Positions 17,883 to 26,532 of a stretch of DNA of 64,000 bases are shown here, piece by piece. Source of the stretch: Acidobacteriota bacterium (GTDB taxonomy: Bacteria > Acidobacteriota > Terriglobia > Terriglobales > Acidobacteriaceae); contig JAJXZT010000004.1 in NCBI GenBank assembly GCA_021779935.1, positions 1 to 64,000 on the forward strand, in the 5' to 3' direction. Position 1 is the stretch's first letter. Each line of letters starts with the position of its first letter. A program made the translations under genes and the position numbers. Below the pieces are notes generated by a model, which was not told where the DNA came from, searched no databases, and saw only the letters and a list, made by a program, of their open reading frames with translations.

Positions 17883-19196
17883 CTACTTGCGCGCCTCCTG
17901 CTGATACAACCGCAGTGCTTCCTGCATGATGCTCTTCAGTGGCGTCTGAGTCCGCTCGGCAATTTTCCGGCAATCCTCGAACTCCGGAGCATAATTCGTA
18001 ATCTTCCCGTTCAGCCGCGCAACCTTTATGCGGATTTCTCCCCACTGTGTCGCGACCGATACATGCTCACGCTGCAAGGTGTGTCGCAACTCCTGCCGGA
18101 CGCGCAGGCCAATGGTAGTGGTTTCCGCAAAAATGATCCCGGCAATTGTCTGCGCATTTTCGGGCAGCGTAAGCACCGTCAGGATCACGCCCGGGCGACT
18201 CTTTTTCATCTGCACCGGGATGCCAAATGCGTCAAGCGCGCCGGCCTCCAATAAACGGTCGATGACGTAGCCAAACACCTGAGGGCTCATATCGTCGAGG
18301 TTCGCCTCGATGACGGTGACGCTGTCCTGTGGTGCAGCCAACTCCGTTTCCAGCGACTCGCCAACTGTAAGGCGCAACACGTTTGCGTTGCCTGCGATGT
18401 TTCGCGCGCCCGCGCCGTAACCGGTCGCGGAGACCCTCATCCGAGGCATGGAGCCGAACCTTGTTACCAGCGCACGAACCATTGCCGCGCCGGTCGGCGT
18501 CACCAGTTCCTTCTGGATGCCGGATGAGTACACCGGGGCATCCTTCAACAACTCAAGCGTCGCCGGCGCCGGAACCGGGAGCGTTCCGTGGGCGCACTGC
18601 ACCACTCCTCCGCCAACGTTGAGTTGCGAGCAAACCCATTCTTCGATACCCAGGTAATCCGCCGCCACGGCACCGCATAGGATGTCGACGATGGCATCGA
18701 CGGAGCCGACCTCGTGAAAATGAATTGTCTCGACATCCTTATTATGTATCTTCGCCTCAGCCTCGCCGAGCAGTTGGAAGGCCCGCAGCGCAGTTGTGCG
18801 CGCCTTCTCGCTGACCCTCGCCGCACGAAGTATGGCGCGAATTTCCTTCAATACTCGATGCGTGTGCTCGCCGTGCTCGTGGGCATGCGCGTGGTCGTGA
18901 GAATGGCTATGCTCCGTGCCGTCCTCATGCGTGTGTTCGTGCGGATGAGGGTGCCGATGCGCATGCTGTTCCAGATACTCCTCACGCGGTATGTCCTTCT
19001 CGCCATGGACGAACACGTCGACCTTGGTGGCGCTGATCCCGTTGCGGTCCACGCGTGAAGCTTGCAACTCGGCTCCCAGATTGAGTTCCCGGACTGTAGA
19101 CTGCAACAATTCCAGCGGAACGCCAGCATCAACCAGCGCGCCGAGGAACATATCTCCGCTGATCCCGGAGAAGCAATCAAGGTAGGCAATCTTCAT
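17883..19196 (-). CDS. larC: LarC: nickel insertion into pincer cofactor
   Basis: The start is ATG 19196 (MKIAYLDCFSGISGD), the family's usual start; the longer upstream frame runs into the divergent promoter region. The 437-residue protein is full length and unsplit. A His-rich insert (residues about 78-113, with HPHPHEHTH and HSHSHDHAHAHEH) is a likely nickel-binding loop. LarC is a CTP-dependent cyclometallase that inserts Ni into pyridinium-3,5-bisthiocarboxylate mononucleotide for lactate racemase and related enzymes. larA, larB and larE are not in this window, so the partners must be elsewhere or the cofactor serves another enzyme. It sits just upstream of metG. Confidence 0.92.
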   Translation of the reverse strand: MKIAYLDCFSGISGDMFLGALVDAGVPLELLQSTVRELNLGAELQASRVDRNGISATKVDVFVHGEKDIPREEYLEQHAHRHPHPHEHTHEDGTEHSHSHDHAHAHEHGEHTHRVLKEIRAILRAARVSEKARTTALRAFQLLGEAEAKIHNKDVETIHFHEVGSVDAIVDILCGAVAADYLGIEEWVCSQLNVGGGVVQCAHGTLPVPAPATLELLKDAPVYSSGIQKELVTPTGAAMVRALVTRFGSMPRMRVSATGYGAGARNIAGNANVLRLTVGESLETELAAPQDSVTVIEANLDDMSPQVFGYVIDRLLEAGALDAFGIPVQMKKSRPGVILTVLTLPENAQTIAGIIFAETTTIGLRVRQELRHTLQREHVSVATQWGEIRIKVARLNGKITNYAPEFEDCRKIAERTQTPLKSIMQEALRLYQQEARK

Positions 19197-19371
19197 AACT
19201 GCGATACGGGCCTTTCCCGCGGTGTCCGGCGTGCTACAGTGATCGAAGCGCCGGGCGCAATACTTCAATATATGGGCAGGCGGAGCGAGGGTCAAACGCC
19301 TGCCTGGCGGAACCGGGCGCGACGCAGTGGGATAATGGAAGCACAGATTCCTTGCGGAGAGTGAACGAGTC

Positions 19372-20145
19372 ATGAAGGCAGTGATCCTGGCAGGCGGCTT
19401 GGGCAGCCGTCTGGCGGAAGAGACGACGACCAAGCCCAAACCGATGGTGGAGATTGGCGGCCGTCCAATTCTCTGGCACATCATGAAGGTATATTCCGCG
19501 CACGGTATCAATGACTTCATCATCTGCCTCGGTTACAAGGGCTACCTGATCAAGGAATACTTCGCCAACTACTTCATGTATTCATCGGACATGACCATCG
19601 ATCTGGCGAGGAACGAGATCACTTACCAGCGCAACGATTGCGAGCCGTGGCGCGTGACGCTCATTGATACGGGCGTCGAAACGCAAACCGGCGGCCGACT
19701 GAAGCGCGTGTTGCCTTACGTGCAGGACGAAGATGCTTTCTGCTTCACCTACGGTGACGGAGTCGGCGATGTCGACATCGCGCGATTGATCCAATTCCAC
19801 CGGGAGCAGAAGACGCTTGTGACCGTAACGGCCGCGCAGCCGACGGGACGTTTCGGCGCGCTGACGATCGATGGCGAACGAGTCCGCGGATTCCTTGAAA
19901 AACCGCGAGGCGACGGCCAATGGGTCAGCGGCGGGTTCTTCGTGCTCTCGCCGCGCGTCGGTGAATACATCGAGGGCGACTCCTCCATCTGGGAGCACGA
20001 ACCGCTGGAGCGTCTCGCCCACGAAGGACAGGTTGCGGCCTACAAGCACGCGGGCTTTTGGCAGGCGATGGACAACATTTCCGAGCGCAACCTGCTCAAC
20101 CAGCTTTGGGATTCCGGCAAGGCCCCATGGAAGATCTGGAAGTAA
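19372..20145 (+). CDS. rfbF: Glucose-1-phosphate cytidylyltransferase
   Basis: The 257-residue nucleotidyltransferase has LAGGLGSRLAEET at residues 6-18 and TTKPKPMVEIGGRP at 19-32. The sequence GYKGYLIKEYFANY (about 54-67) is characteristic of CDP-glucose synthase rather than of UDP- or dTDP-forming relatives. It makes CDP-glucose from CTP and glucose-1-phosphate, the first step towards CDP-dideoxyhexoses. No rfbG/rfbH dehydratase is adjacent; the nearest sugar genes are the epimerase/GtrB/GtrA operon some 6 kb away on the same strand. It starts at ATG 19372, divergent from larC. Confidence 0.92.
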   Translation: MKAVILAGGLGSRLAEETTTKPKPMVEIGGRPILWHIMKVYSAHGINDFIICLGYKGYLIKEYFANYFMYSSDMTIDLARNEITYQRNDCEPWRVTLIDTGVETQTGGRLKRVLPYVQDEDAFCFTYGDGVGDVDIARLIQFHREQKTLVTVTAAQPTGRFGALTIDGERVRGFLEKPRGDGQWVSGGFFVLSPRVGEYIEGDSSIWEHEPLERLAHEGQVAAYKHAGFWQAMDNISERNLLNQLWDSGKAPWKIWK

Positions 20146-20199
20146 CGACCGCGGCGCAATCGCGGTTCGAACAATTCATCTATCAGGAAACGAGACAGA

Positions 20200-22158
20200 G
20201 TGTACCGTCAGCTTCAGCGTCATCTTATTCAGCACATCCGTAGCTTTCTCCAAGCCAAGTACCAACTTGAGCTAGACAACATCGTTGTGGAACAGCCGCC
20301 GAAGATCGAGTTCGGCGAATTCGCGTTGCCGCTCTGCTTCGAACTGGCGCGTCGGCTGCGCAAGGCTCCGCGCAAGATTGCCGAGGAGATCGTCGCGGAG
20401 TTGCCGCCGCTTGACGGTTTCCAGGCGTTCGAAGTTGCGGGCGGCGGATACATCAACGCCCGCATCAATCGTGGCCGGGCCGCCGCGCTCGTGGTTGAAG
20501 CGCAGGCTGATATGGCGTCCGCCGGACAGGCCGGCAAGATCCTCGTCGAACATACTTCGATCAATCCAAACAAGGCCGCGCACATCGGACACCTGCGCAA
20601 CTCCATCCTCGGTGACACGTTCGTTCGCCTGCTGCGCTCCGCCGGGCGCGAGGTCGATGTGCAGAATTACATCGACAACACGGGCGTGCAGGTTGCCGAC
20701 GTGGTCGCCGGTTTCGTACATCTCGAAAAGAAGTCGAAGGCCGAGATTGAGAAAATCATGGCTTCGACCTCGAAGTTCGACTACTACTGCTGGGACCTCT
20801 ACGCGAAGGTCTCGCAGTGGTATGGCGAGGACAAGGCGAACCTGCAAGTGCGGCTCGATACGCTGCACGCCATCGAGCATGGCGGCAACGAACTGGCCGA
20901 CATCGCCGATCTCATTTCGACGGCCGTGCTGCTGCGTCACCTGGAGACGATGGAACGGCTCGGCATCGAGTACGACTTTTTGCCGCGCGAGAGCGAAATC
21001 CTCCATTTGAACTTCTGGAGCACAGCCTTCGAGCAGTTGAAGGAGAAGAAGGTCCTCTACTTCGAAACCGAAGGCAAAAACAACGGCTGCTGGGTGATGA
21101 CGCGTCCGGGCAGCGAAGGCAGCGCCGAAGGTCCGGACGAAGACGCCAAGGTCATCGTTCGCTCGAACGGAACGGTCGGCTATGTCGGCAAGGACATCGC
21201 TTACCATCTCTGGAAGTTCGGCCTGCTTGGCCGCGACTTCGGTTACAAGCGCTTCTACCGCTATCCGAACGGACAAGACGTGTGGATCTCAACCAGTCCC
21301 GAAGACGACGAACTGAATCATCCGCACTTCGGCAGCGTGAGTGAAATCTACAACGTCATCGATGCGCGCCAGTCAGAGCCGCAGGAGACGGTGAAGGAAG
21401 CGCTGCGACTGCTGGGCGCGACAGAACAGGCGGAACATTACACGCACTTCTCGTACGAGATGGTGGCGCTGACGCCGCGCTGCGCGCTCGAACTCGGCTA
21501 CGAGGTGAGCGAGGAAGACCAGCAAAAATCGTACATCGAAGTCTCCGGACGTAAGGGCTTCGGCGTGAAGGCCGACGACCTGCTCGACAAGCTGATCTTG
21601 GCGGCCAAGGCCGAGGTCGACTCGCGCCATCCGGAACTGAGCGACGAAGAACGCCTGGCAATCGCGCGGCAAATCGCCATCGGCGCGCTGCGCTACTTCA
21701 TGCTGAAGTTCACGAAGCAATCGGTGATCGCCTTTGACTTCCGCGAAGCGCTGGCCTTCGAGGGCGAAACCGGGCCGTACGCGCAATACGCCGTGGTGCG
21801 CGCCACGAACATCTTCCGCAAGGCGGGCACGACGGCCGAGGAGATTCTGAAGGACTCGGCCGATCTCTCACCGTACTTAGAGGGCGAAACCGGCACGGAA
21901 ATCTGGGCGCTGTGGTTGCTGGCCGGACAGGCATCGACACTTATCGATCAATGCATCGCCACGACCGAACCGGCCTACCTGGCCAAGTACGCCTTCCAAC
22001 TGGCGCAGCAGTTCAACAACTTCTACCATCGTCACCACATCCTGACGGAAGCTGACGAGGGACGGAAGCGCTTCCTGCTGACGACAGCAGCGGTGGTGCG
22101 CAGGGAACTTATTCGTGTGCTTGCGGTCATGGGGATTACGGTTCCGCCGGTGATGTGA
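20200..22158 (+). CDS. argS: Arginyl-tRNA synthetase
   Basis: The 652-residue class I synthetase has an N-terminal Add-1 domain, a HIGH motif at residues 128-131 (within NPNKAAHIGHLRNS) and a degenerate KMSKS equivalent (SGRKGFGVK, about residues 449-457), as expected for ArgRS. The DALR-type anticodon-binding domain is C-terminal, ending IRVLAVMGITVPPVM. It uses GTG at 20200 and lies 54 bases after rfbF on the same strand. Residues in the catalytic domain look intact. Confidence 0.95.
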   Translation: MYRQLQRHLIQHIRSFLQAKYQLELDNIVVEQPPKIEFGEFALPLCFELARRLRKAPRKIAEEIVAELPPLDGFQAFEVAGGGYINARINRGRAAALVVEAQADMASAGQAGKILVEHTSINPNKAAHIGHLRNSILGDTFVRLLRSAGREVDVQNYIDNTGVQVADVVAGFVHLEKKSKAEIEKIMASTSKFDYYCWDLYAKVSQWYGEDKANLQVRLDTLHAIEHGGNELADIADLISTAVLLRHLETMERLGIEYDFLPRESEILHLNFWSTAFEQLKEKKVLYFETEGKNNGCWVMTRPGSEGSAEGPDEDAKVIVRSNGTVGYVGKDIAYHLWKFGLLGRDFGYKRFYRYPNGQDVWISTSPEDDELNHPHFGSVSEIYNVIDARQSEPQETVKEALRLLGATEQAEHYTHFSYEMVALTPRCALELGYEVSEEDQQKSYIEVSGRKGFGVKADDLLDKLILAAKAEVDSRHPELSDEERLAIARQIAIGALRYFMLKFTKQSVIAFDFREALAFEGETGPYAQYAVVRATNIFRKAGTTAEEILKDSADLSPYLEGETGTEIWALWLLAGQASTLIDQCIATTEPAYLAKYAFQLAQQFNNFYHRHHILTEADEGRKRFLLTTAAVVRRELIRVLAVMGITVPPVM

Positions 22159-22176
22159 CCCCCACCCCCTATTTTT

Positions 22177-22199
22177 AAGTATTTGCGAATCAAATACTT
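22177..22199. repeat. Hairpin 1 after argS
   Basis: A perfect 9-bp inverted repeat (22177-22185 with 22191-22199) has a 5-base loop. It lies 18 bases after the argS stop and has only a weak T-tract, so it could be a processing or terminator element. It is the first of three hairpins in tandem. Confidence 0.6.
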
Positions 22200-22215
22200 G
22201 GGTGATTTTGTTCGC

Positions 22216-22262
22216 AGATATTTGAAAATAAACGGATTAAAGTCGTTTGTTTTCAAATATCT
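22216..22262. repeat. Hairpin 2 after argS, 19-bp stem
   Basis: Bases 22216-22234 pair with 22244-22262 through 18 Watson-Crick pairs and one G-T pair, with a 9-base loop. The stem is AT-rich, unlike most of the window. No poly-T follows on either strand, so a simple terminator is not the obvious explanation. Confidence 0.65.
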
Positions 22263-22307
22263 GGAAAAGCCGCTGACCGAAGCGCGATTTGTCGATTGCA
22301 AAAGAAC

Positions 22308-22340
22308 AGGGACTTGCCGACGGGCAAGTCCCTCTACTTT
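22308..22340 (+). terminator. Hairpin 3 after argS, likely terminator
   Basis: An 11-bp perfect stem (22308-22318 with 22323-22333) has a 4-base loop and is followed by CTACTTTT on the plus strand. This is the best rho-independent terminator candidate for argS. Confidence 0.75.
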
Positions 22341-22426
22341 TAGGATAGCAAATCCGACGGGGAAAAGGACCAACTGGATTTGCTTTGTTTGCCGAGAGTT
22401 AAGCCGTGAGGGGGCTTGACAAAAAA

Positions 22427-22500
22427 AGTTTCGAGTTTCAAGTTTCGAGTTTCAAGAAAAGACAGGTTGCCACGGATGAGCACGGATTCTCACGGATGAG
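22427..22500. repeat. Short tandem repeats in accessory gap
   Basis: A 14-base unit is duplicated head to tail at 22427-22440 and 22441-22454. A 10-base unit cacggatgag (22471-22480, 22491-22500) flanks a variant (22481-22490). The second motif resembles short interspersed sequences seen between genes in several soil bacteria. The stretch 22341-22684 otherwise shows no supported gene. Confidence 0.6.
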
Positions 22501-22684
22501 GCTTTGGGGATTGTCGATGGCTGATGGCGGATTGACGATTGGGGCGGGCGCCGGGGATTTTCTGGTGCGGCTTGAAATCTGCACTCCGCAAGGTTGGAAT
22601 TCAACGGACCCGCTTCTGCCAACGGAAGGCAGAAATGGAGCACCTTCAGGCTCAATGGAGATGTGGGCCACCGACCAAATCGGA

Positions 22685-24109
22685 CTACTCTACCTCGCCC
22701 TGATCATTTTGCGCATTTGCCAATATGCCTACGAGCGAGTTGGCGAGATCCTTTCGTTCGCTTTTTTCCTCGATCTTTGTCATGGCGTATTTCCCAGCGA
22801 GGCTGAGTCCTGGTACCGCAGCGACGAGCGGCGCGAGGTAAGGTATAAGAAATGTGCCCAAAGAAAGCCAGCTAGCACCCGCTAAGCCACTGTATTTGCG
22901 CCGATATTTCTCGTCGAGCCTCTTTGCTTCACTCCGGTAATCGTTCAGGAGTCCTCCAATTCCCGAGGCTACCTCTGCCGCAACCCGATCTATATCTTCA
23001 AAATCTGCATCCCGCAGAATCGAGGTTGATTCCGCTAAACGCTTCCTGAAACGTTCATTCTCATTATTGAGGCGCATTTCTACGAGCGCGTCGATTGTTG
23101 CATTCGACAGCCATTCGAACCGTTGAGTTGCTAAAGCGTCGATCAATGTCCGCGTGGTGGCGGAGATCGTCAATCCTCTCTCAAGAGAATCACTACAGGC
23201 CGCTGCGCTCAATTTGAAATAATAAGCTTGCTGTTCTACCGATAGAAGAGGCTGCGCCCTCATCGCGATTGAGTTTTCAATCAAGTGAAACTGGGGTTCG
23301 AGTCTCTCCAATAAAGCGTTGCAGACCTTTTGCGCGTCCGAGAGGCTGTTCATAAAGGACATGTAAGAGGGAGTGCGCCATTCCCGAATCTCGCTGATGT
23401 AACGGCGCAGGGCGTCGTCAAGAGGCTCTCCAATCGGGCCGCCAGGTGCGACCAGCAGTTGCTTGACTCTCACAGCCTCCAGAAATTCTTCCGGATGTTC
23501 GGTCGCAAATTTCGCTGCATCCTCAATGCAGGTCAGCGGGAGATTGAGGAGGACGCCCAGCGTGCCTCCAACGAATTCTGTGAGCTTTTCCCGGCTTGTT
23601 TGGTCGTGTTGCTGAAGAAGTCTGTCGAAACTGGGAAATACGACCACTGGCGGGACGCCTAGGTCCGCGTCAACAAGAGGCTTAAGCCGGAGAATATAGA
23701 ACATTTCTTCCAAGATTCGAGTCGAGTGGAATTTTTCCTCTGGCCGTTCCGCTTCGATCAAGGCGAAAATGGGGTCCGGGATCAGAACCGTATCGGTGTA
23801 GAGGACCATTCTCTTGGCAGCGGCGAGTTGAGTTGTCCTGAAGTGGGCGCCCCCACCCATGACCGCTTTGATCCCACCCAATTCCGCCGCGTCGTGGTAG
23901 GGCTTCACAGTTTTGTAGACCTTGTTAAGTTCGGGCTCCGCCCACTCGAACGCTTTTTGCACGTCAGCTGCTCTCGAACCCAACGATCTTATTTTTTCCG
24001 CAAATTGACTCAAGGGAGCGAACTTTTTCGGGCTCGTTCCTGTTGCGCGTTCGAAGAACTCCTCAAGGACCGCGAACAGATCCCGCTGGTGGGCAATCAG
24101 TTCTTTCAT
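22685..24109 (-). CDS. Unrecognised 474-481 residue protein with C-terminal hydrophobic hairpin
   Basis: The frame runs from TTG 24130 or ATG 24109 (MKELIAHQRDLF); neither has a strong ribosome-binding site, so the start is uncertain. The protein is mainly helical and soluble, with many charged residues. A short beta-rich stretch (about 118-160) contains VLIPDPIF and VVVFPSFD. Near the C-terminus an approximately 35-residue hydrophobic segment (starting at LAGASWLSLGTFLIPYLAPL, about residues 425-459) could form a membrane-inserting hairpin. It is followed by a charged tail. I do not recognise a family. It is an orphan between argS and pepA, flanked by repeats, and looks like accessory cargo. 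Confidence 0.6.
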   Translation of the reverse strand: MKELIAHQRDLFAVLEEFFERATGTSPKKFAPLSQFAEKIRSLGSRAADVQKAFEWAEPELNKVYKTVKPYHDAAELGGIKAVMGGGAHFRTTQLAAAKRMVLYTDTVLIPDPIFALIEAERPEEKFHSTRILEEMFYILRLKPLVDADLGVPPVVVFPSFDRLLQQHDQTSREKLTEFVGGTLGVLLNLPLTCIEDAAKFATEHPEEFLEAVRVKQLLVAPGGPIGEPLDDALRRYISEIREWRTPSYMSFMNSLSDAQKVCNALLERLEPQFHLIENSIAMRAQPLLSVEQQAYYFKLSAAACSDSLERGLTISATTRTLIDALATQRFEWLSNATIDALVEMRLNNENERFRKRLAESTSILRDADFEDIDRVAAEVASGIGGLLNDYRSEAKRLDEKYRRKYSGLAGASWLSLGTFLIPYLAPLVAAVPGLSLAGKYAMTKIEEKSERKDLANSLVGILANAQNDQGEVE

Positions 24110-24210
24110 AGCGAATTGAAGATACAGCAAATCCCTTTCAGGCCAATAGCGGTAATTGTGAGTATATTTACGTTGTACATCGGTTCGGTTTAGCCTTTAT
24201 TGAGGAGGGA

Positions 24211-24447
24211 ATGGCAATGGAATCGGAAGAGATTCTCGGGATCGACCTCCACGACGCAATCATGGGGTTGAAGCGGGCGGTAGGAATGAAAAGGCTGGTA
24301 CTCAGGTCACCCTTCACAATTCGAGCGCTGGACCGCGTTCGGCTCGGTGCAGACGGAAGGGTGGACCCGTCAACTGTCGGCCCGGAAGTCCGCGCTGCGG
24401 CCCGCGCTTATATCGGCATGCATCCCGACGACTGGGCCACCCGCTAA
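24211..24447 (+). CDS. Small hypothetical protein, divergent from orphan gene
   Basis: The 78-codon ORF begins at ATG 24211 immediately after GAGGAGGGA, a strong ribosome-binding site. The product is soluble, with an Arg-rich helical middle and IGMHPDDWATR at the end. No motif is recognised. It shares a divergent promoter region with the unrecognised 481-codon gene. A regulatory or partner role is possible but is only inferred from position. Confidence 0.55.
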   Translation: MAMESEEILGIDLHDAIMGLKRAVGMKRLVLRSPFTIRALDRVRLGADGRVDPSTVGPEVRAAARAYIGMHPDDWATR

Positions 24448-24779
24448 AGTCATAAACGTCAAGGGCCGCGGTCTTGGAAAACGGGCTTGAGTGCGCGATT
24501 CTCACGCACGCAATGATGAGCGCACTATCGCTGATCCGCTCCCCGAAAATTGATCCAGCGTAAATGAGAGTTTTCCAGCTAAGATGCTCTGCTCGGTGCA
24601 GCGGCTTGTTTGAGGTGACAGTGGATGTTTGCCGAAGAGGGAGAGAAGGTATTGCTGAGAGGTAGTGCGTTGGGATGCTTCGTCGCTGCGCTCCTCAGCA
24701 TGACACGTGGATACTGTGATGCGCTGCGAGCGGCGAGCAAACGCAACAGCAACAGCAACGGCAAAAGCAAAATGCATAG

Positions 24780-24810
24780 ATCCTGAGTCGCAAAGAACGC
24801 GACTCAGGAT
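24780..24810. repeat. 12-bp stem hairpin ending in CTCAGGAT
   Basis: Bases 24780-24791 pair perfectly with 24799-24810 around a 7-base loop. The arm CTCAGGAT followed by GACA matches a short motif common in intergenic repeats of related genomes, and the earlier copy at 24672-24705 has a diverged form. Confidence 0.6.
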
Positions 24811-24858
24811 GACAGCATCAAAGAAAAGTGTGTTATTCCGCCCGGAGTTCACTTATCT

Positions 24859-24915
24859 CCCATGCGAGCAAAGTCGGCTCGCATGGGCCACCCACGCGGC
24901 TCGCATGGGCCACCC
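24859..24915. repeat. GCTCGCATGGGCCACCC repeat cluster
   Basis: A 19-base unit (C plus GGCTCGCATGGGCCACCC) occurs at 24875-24893 and 24897-24915. An inverted half copy (CCCATGCGAGC) lies at 24859-24869. The spacing of 22 bases between direct copies and the inverted half suggest a small mobile or structured repeat. Confidence 0.6.
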
Positions 24916-24939
24916 GAAGACTTTCGGTAAGTAGAAAAC

Positions 24940-26463
24940 CTACTTCACTCCACCTGCCGCTGCGTTGCGGACCAGTTCGATGATGGAGCGGACGGCGATT
25001 CCGCTGGGGCCTTTGGCGATCCAGGCTTTGCTGTCCTCGATCCAGGCGGCTCCGGCGATGTCGAGGTGGAGCCACGGTTTATCTTCGACGAACTCCTTGA
25101 GGAACATGGCGGCCGTGACGGCTCCGCCCCAGCGTCCGCCGGTGTTCTTGATGTCGGCGATGTCGGAGTGGATCATCTCGGTGTATTCGGCGTCGACGGG
25201 GAGGCGCCAGAATTTCTCGCCGGAGTTCTGGAGCGCGGCGGCGAAGGCCTCGTAGTAGGCGTCGTCGTTGGCGAAGACGCCGGCATTGATGTGTCCCAGG
25301 GCGACGACGCAGGCGCCGGTGAGGGTGGCGGCATCGACGAGATGGGTGGCGCCGAGTTCGCGCGCATAGCAGAGGCCGTCGGCGAGGACGAGGCGGCCTT
25401 CGGCATCGGTGTTGATGATCTCGATGGACTTGCCGTTCATGGCGATCTGCACGTCGCCGGGTTTCTGGGCCTTGCCGCTGGGCAGATTCTCCGAAGCGCA
25501 GACGATGCCGATGACGCGCACGTTGGGCTTGAGCAGGGCAATGGCGCGCATGGCTCCGATCATGGCGGCTCCGCCGGCCATGTCGTACTTCATCTTCTCC
25601 ATGCCGTCGGAGGGCTTGATGGAGATTCCGCCGGAGTCAAAGGTGATGCCCTTGCCGACGAGTCCGATGACGGGACTGGCGGGAGCGGCGGCGGGTTCGT
25701 AGCGCATGACGATCAAGCGCGGCTCCTCGTCGGAGCCCTGCGCGACGCTCCAGAAAGCGCCCATCTTTAAGTCTTTGATTTTGTCCGGGCCGTGGACTTC
25801 ACACTTCAGGCCGACTTCCTTGCACATGGCGGCGGCGCGGTCGCCCATCATGGTGGGCGTCATGCGATTGCCGGGCTCGTTGACGAGGTCGCGAGTGAAA
25901 TTCTGCGATTCGGCGATGATGCGGCCCTCTTCGACGGCGGCGGCGAGGGCGCCCTGATCCGAAGAAGCTGGGACGACGACGGACATGGCGTCCATCTTGA
26001 GGTCCTTGCGGTCACTGCGGTAGTAGTCGGGATCGAAGTCGGCGACGACGGCGCCTTCGACGATGGCGCGGACAGCATCGGGCGTCTGCGATGCGTCGGG
26101 CGGGAGCAGGGTAAAGGACTTGAGGTTCTTGCCCTTGAGGAAACGGACGGCGGCTCCGGCAGCTTTGCGCAACTCGTGGACGGAGAAGTTCTTGAGCTTT
26201 CCGCCGCCAAGGAAGAGCAGGCGCCGGGCACGAAGTCCAGCGGGCTTGTGGAGAAGGATGGTCTCGAAGGCCTTGCCGGTGATTTCGTTCATCGCGACCA
26301 GATCCTGCGCGACGGCTTGCACGGCGGGATCGGAGGTCTGCAGGAGAGGGAGGGCCTGCTTGTTGGCGGAGGTCGCGTCGTTCCCATCCAGAACCAGAAC
26401 GACCAGACATTCCGTGTCAATTTGCGTGACTGGAAGTGTGGAAAGTAGGAGTTTCATGCCCAC
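24940..26463 (-). CDS. pepA: Leucyl aminopeptidase (M17)
   Basis: The 507-residue protein has an N-terminal macro-like domain and the M17 catalytic domain. Metal and catalytic motifs are clear: GKGITFDSGGISIKP, YDMAGGAAM and NTDAEGRL (residues 351-358), followed by DAATLTGACVVALGH. It should be a cytosolic hexameric di-zinc/manganese aminopeptidase removing N-terminal residues from peptides. The start is ATG 26463, with AAAGGGTTCC upstream. smpB ends upstream within 80 bases on the same strand. Confidence 0.94.
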   Translation of the reverse strand: MGMKLLLSTLPVTQIDTECLVVLVLDGNDATSANKQALPLLQTSDPAVQAVAQDLVAMNEITGKAFETILLHKPAGLRARRLLFLGGGKLKNFSVHELRKAAGAAVRFLKGKNLKSFTLLPPDASQTPDAVRAIVEGAVVADFDPDYYRSDRKDLKMDAMSVVVPASSDQGALAAAVEEGRIIAESQNFTRDLVNEPGNRMTPTMMGDRAAAMCKEVGLKCEVHGPDKIKDLKMGAFWSVAQGSDEEPRLIVMRYEPAAAPASPVIGLVGKGITFDSGGISIKPSDGMEKMKYDMAGGAAMIGAMRAIALLKPNVRVIGIVCASENLPSGKAQKPGDVQIAMNGKSIEIINTDAEGRLVLADGLCYARELGATHLVDAATLTGACVVALGHINAGVFANDDAYYEAFAAALQNSGEKFWRLPVDAEYTEMIHSDIADIKNTGGRWGGAVTAAMFLKEFVEDKPWLHLDIAGAAWIEDSKAWIAKGPSGIAVRSIIELVRNAAAGGVK

Positions 26464-26532
26464 GGAACCCTTTCTATAAGGACGCTAATATCTTAACGGC
26501 GGAGCCGGTAACGACTTGAGTTGCGGCAGCGA

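Larger units (their letters stand above)
24448..24939. other. Gene-free repeat-containing region before pepA
   Basis: About 490 bases hold no supported gene. They contain a GGATGCTTCG...CTCAGCATGACA unit (24672-24705), a 12-bp stem hairpin (24780-24810) and copies of a GCTCGCATGGG element (24859-24915). These are typical short interspersed repeats of acidobacterial intergenic DNA. Confidence 0.55.

Noticed and set aside
20272-21276. Antisense 334-codon ORF opposite argS
   Set aside because: Mirror of argS codon bias; not supported by a ribosome-binding site.
22406-22885. Plus-strand 159-codon ORF between argS and the orphan gene
   Set aside because: It crosses the tandem repeats and the end of the opposite gene and has no recognisable domain or start signal.
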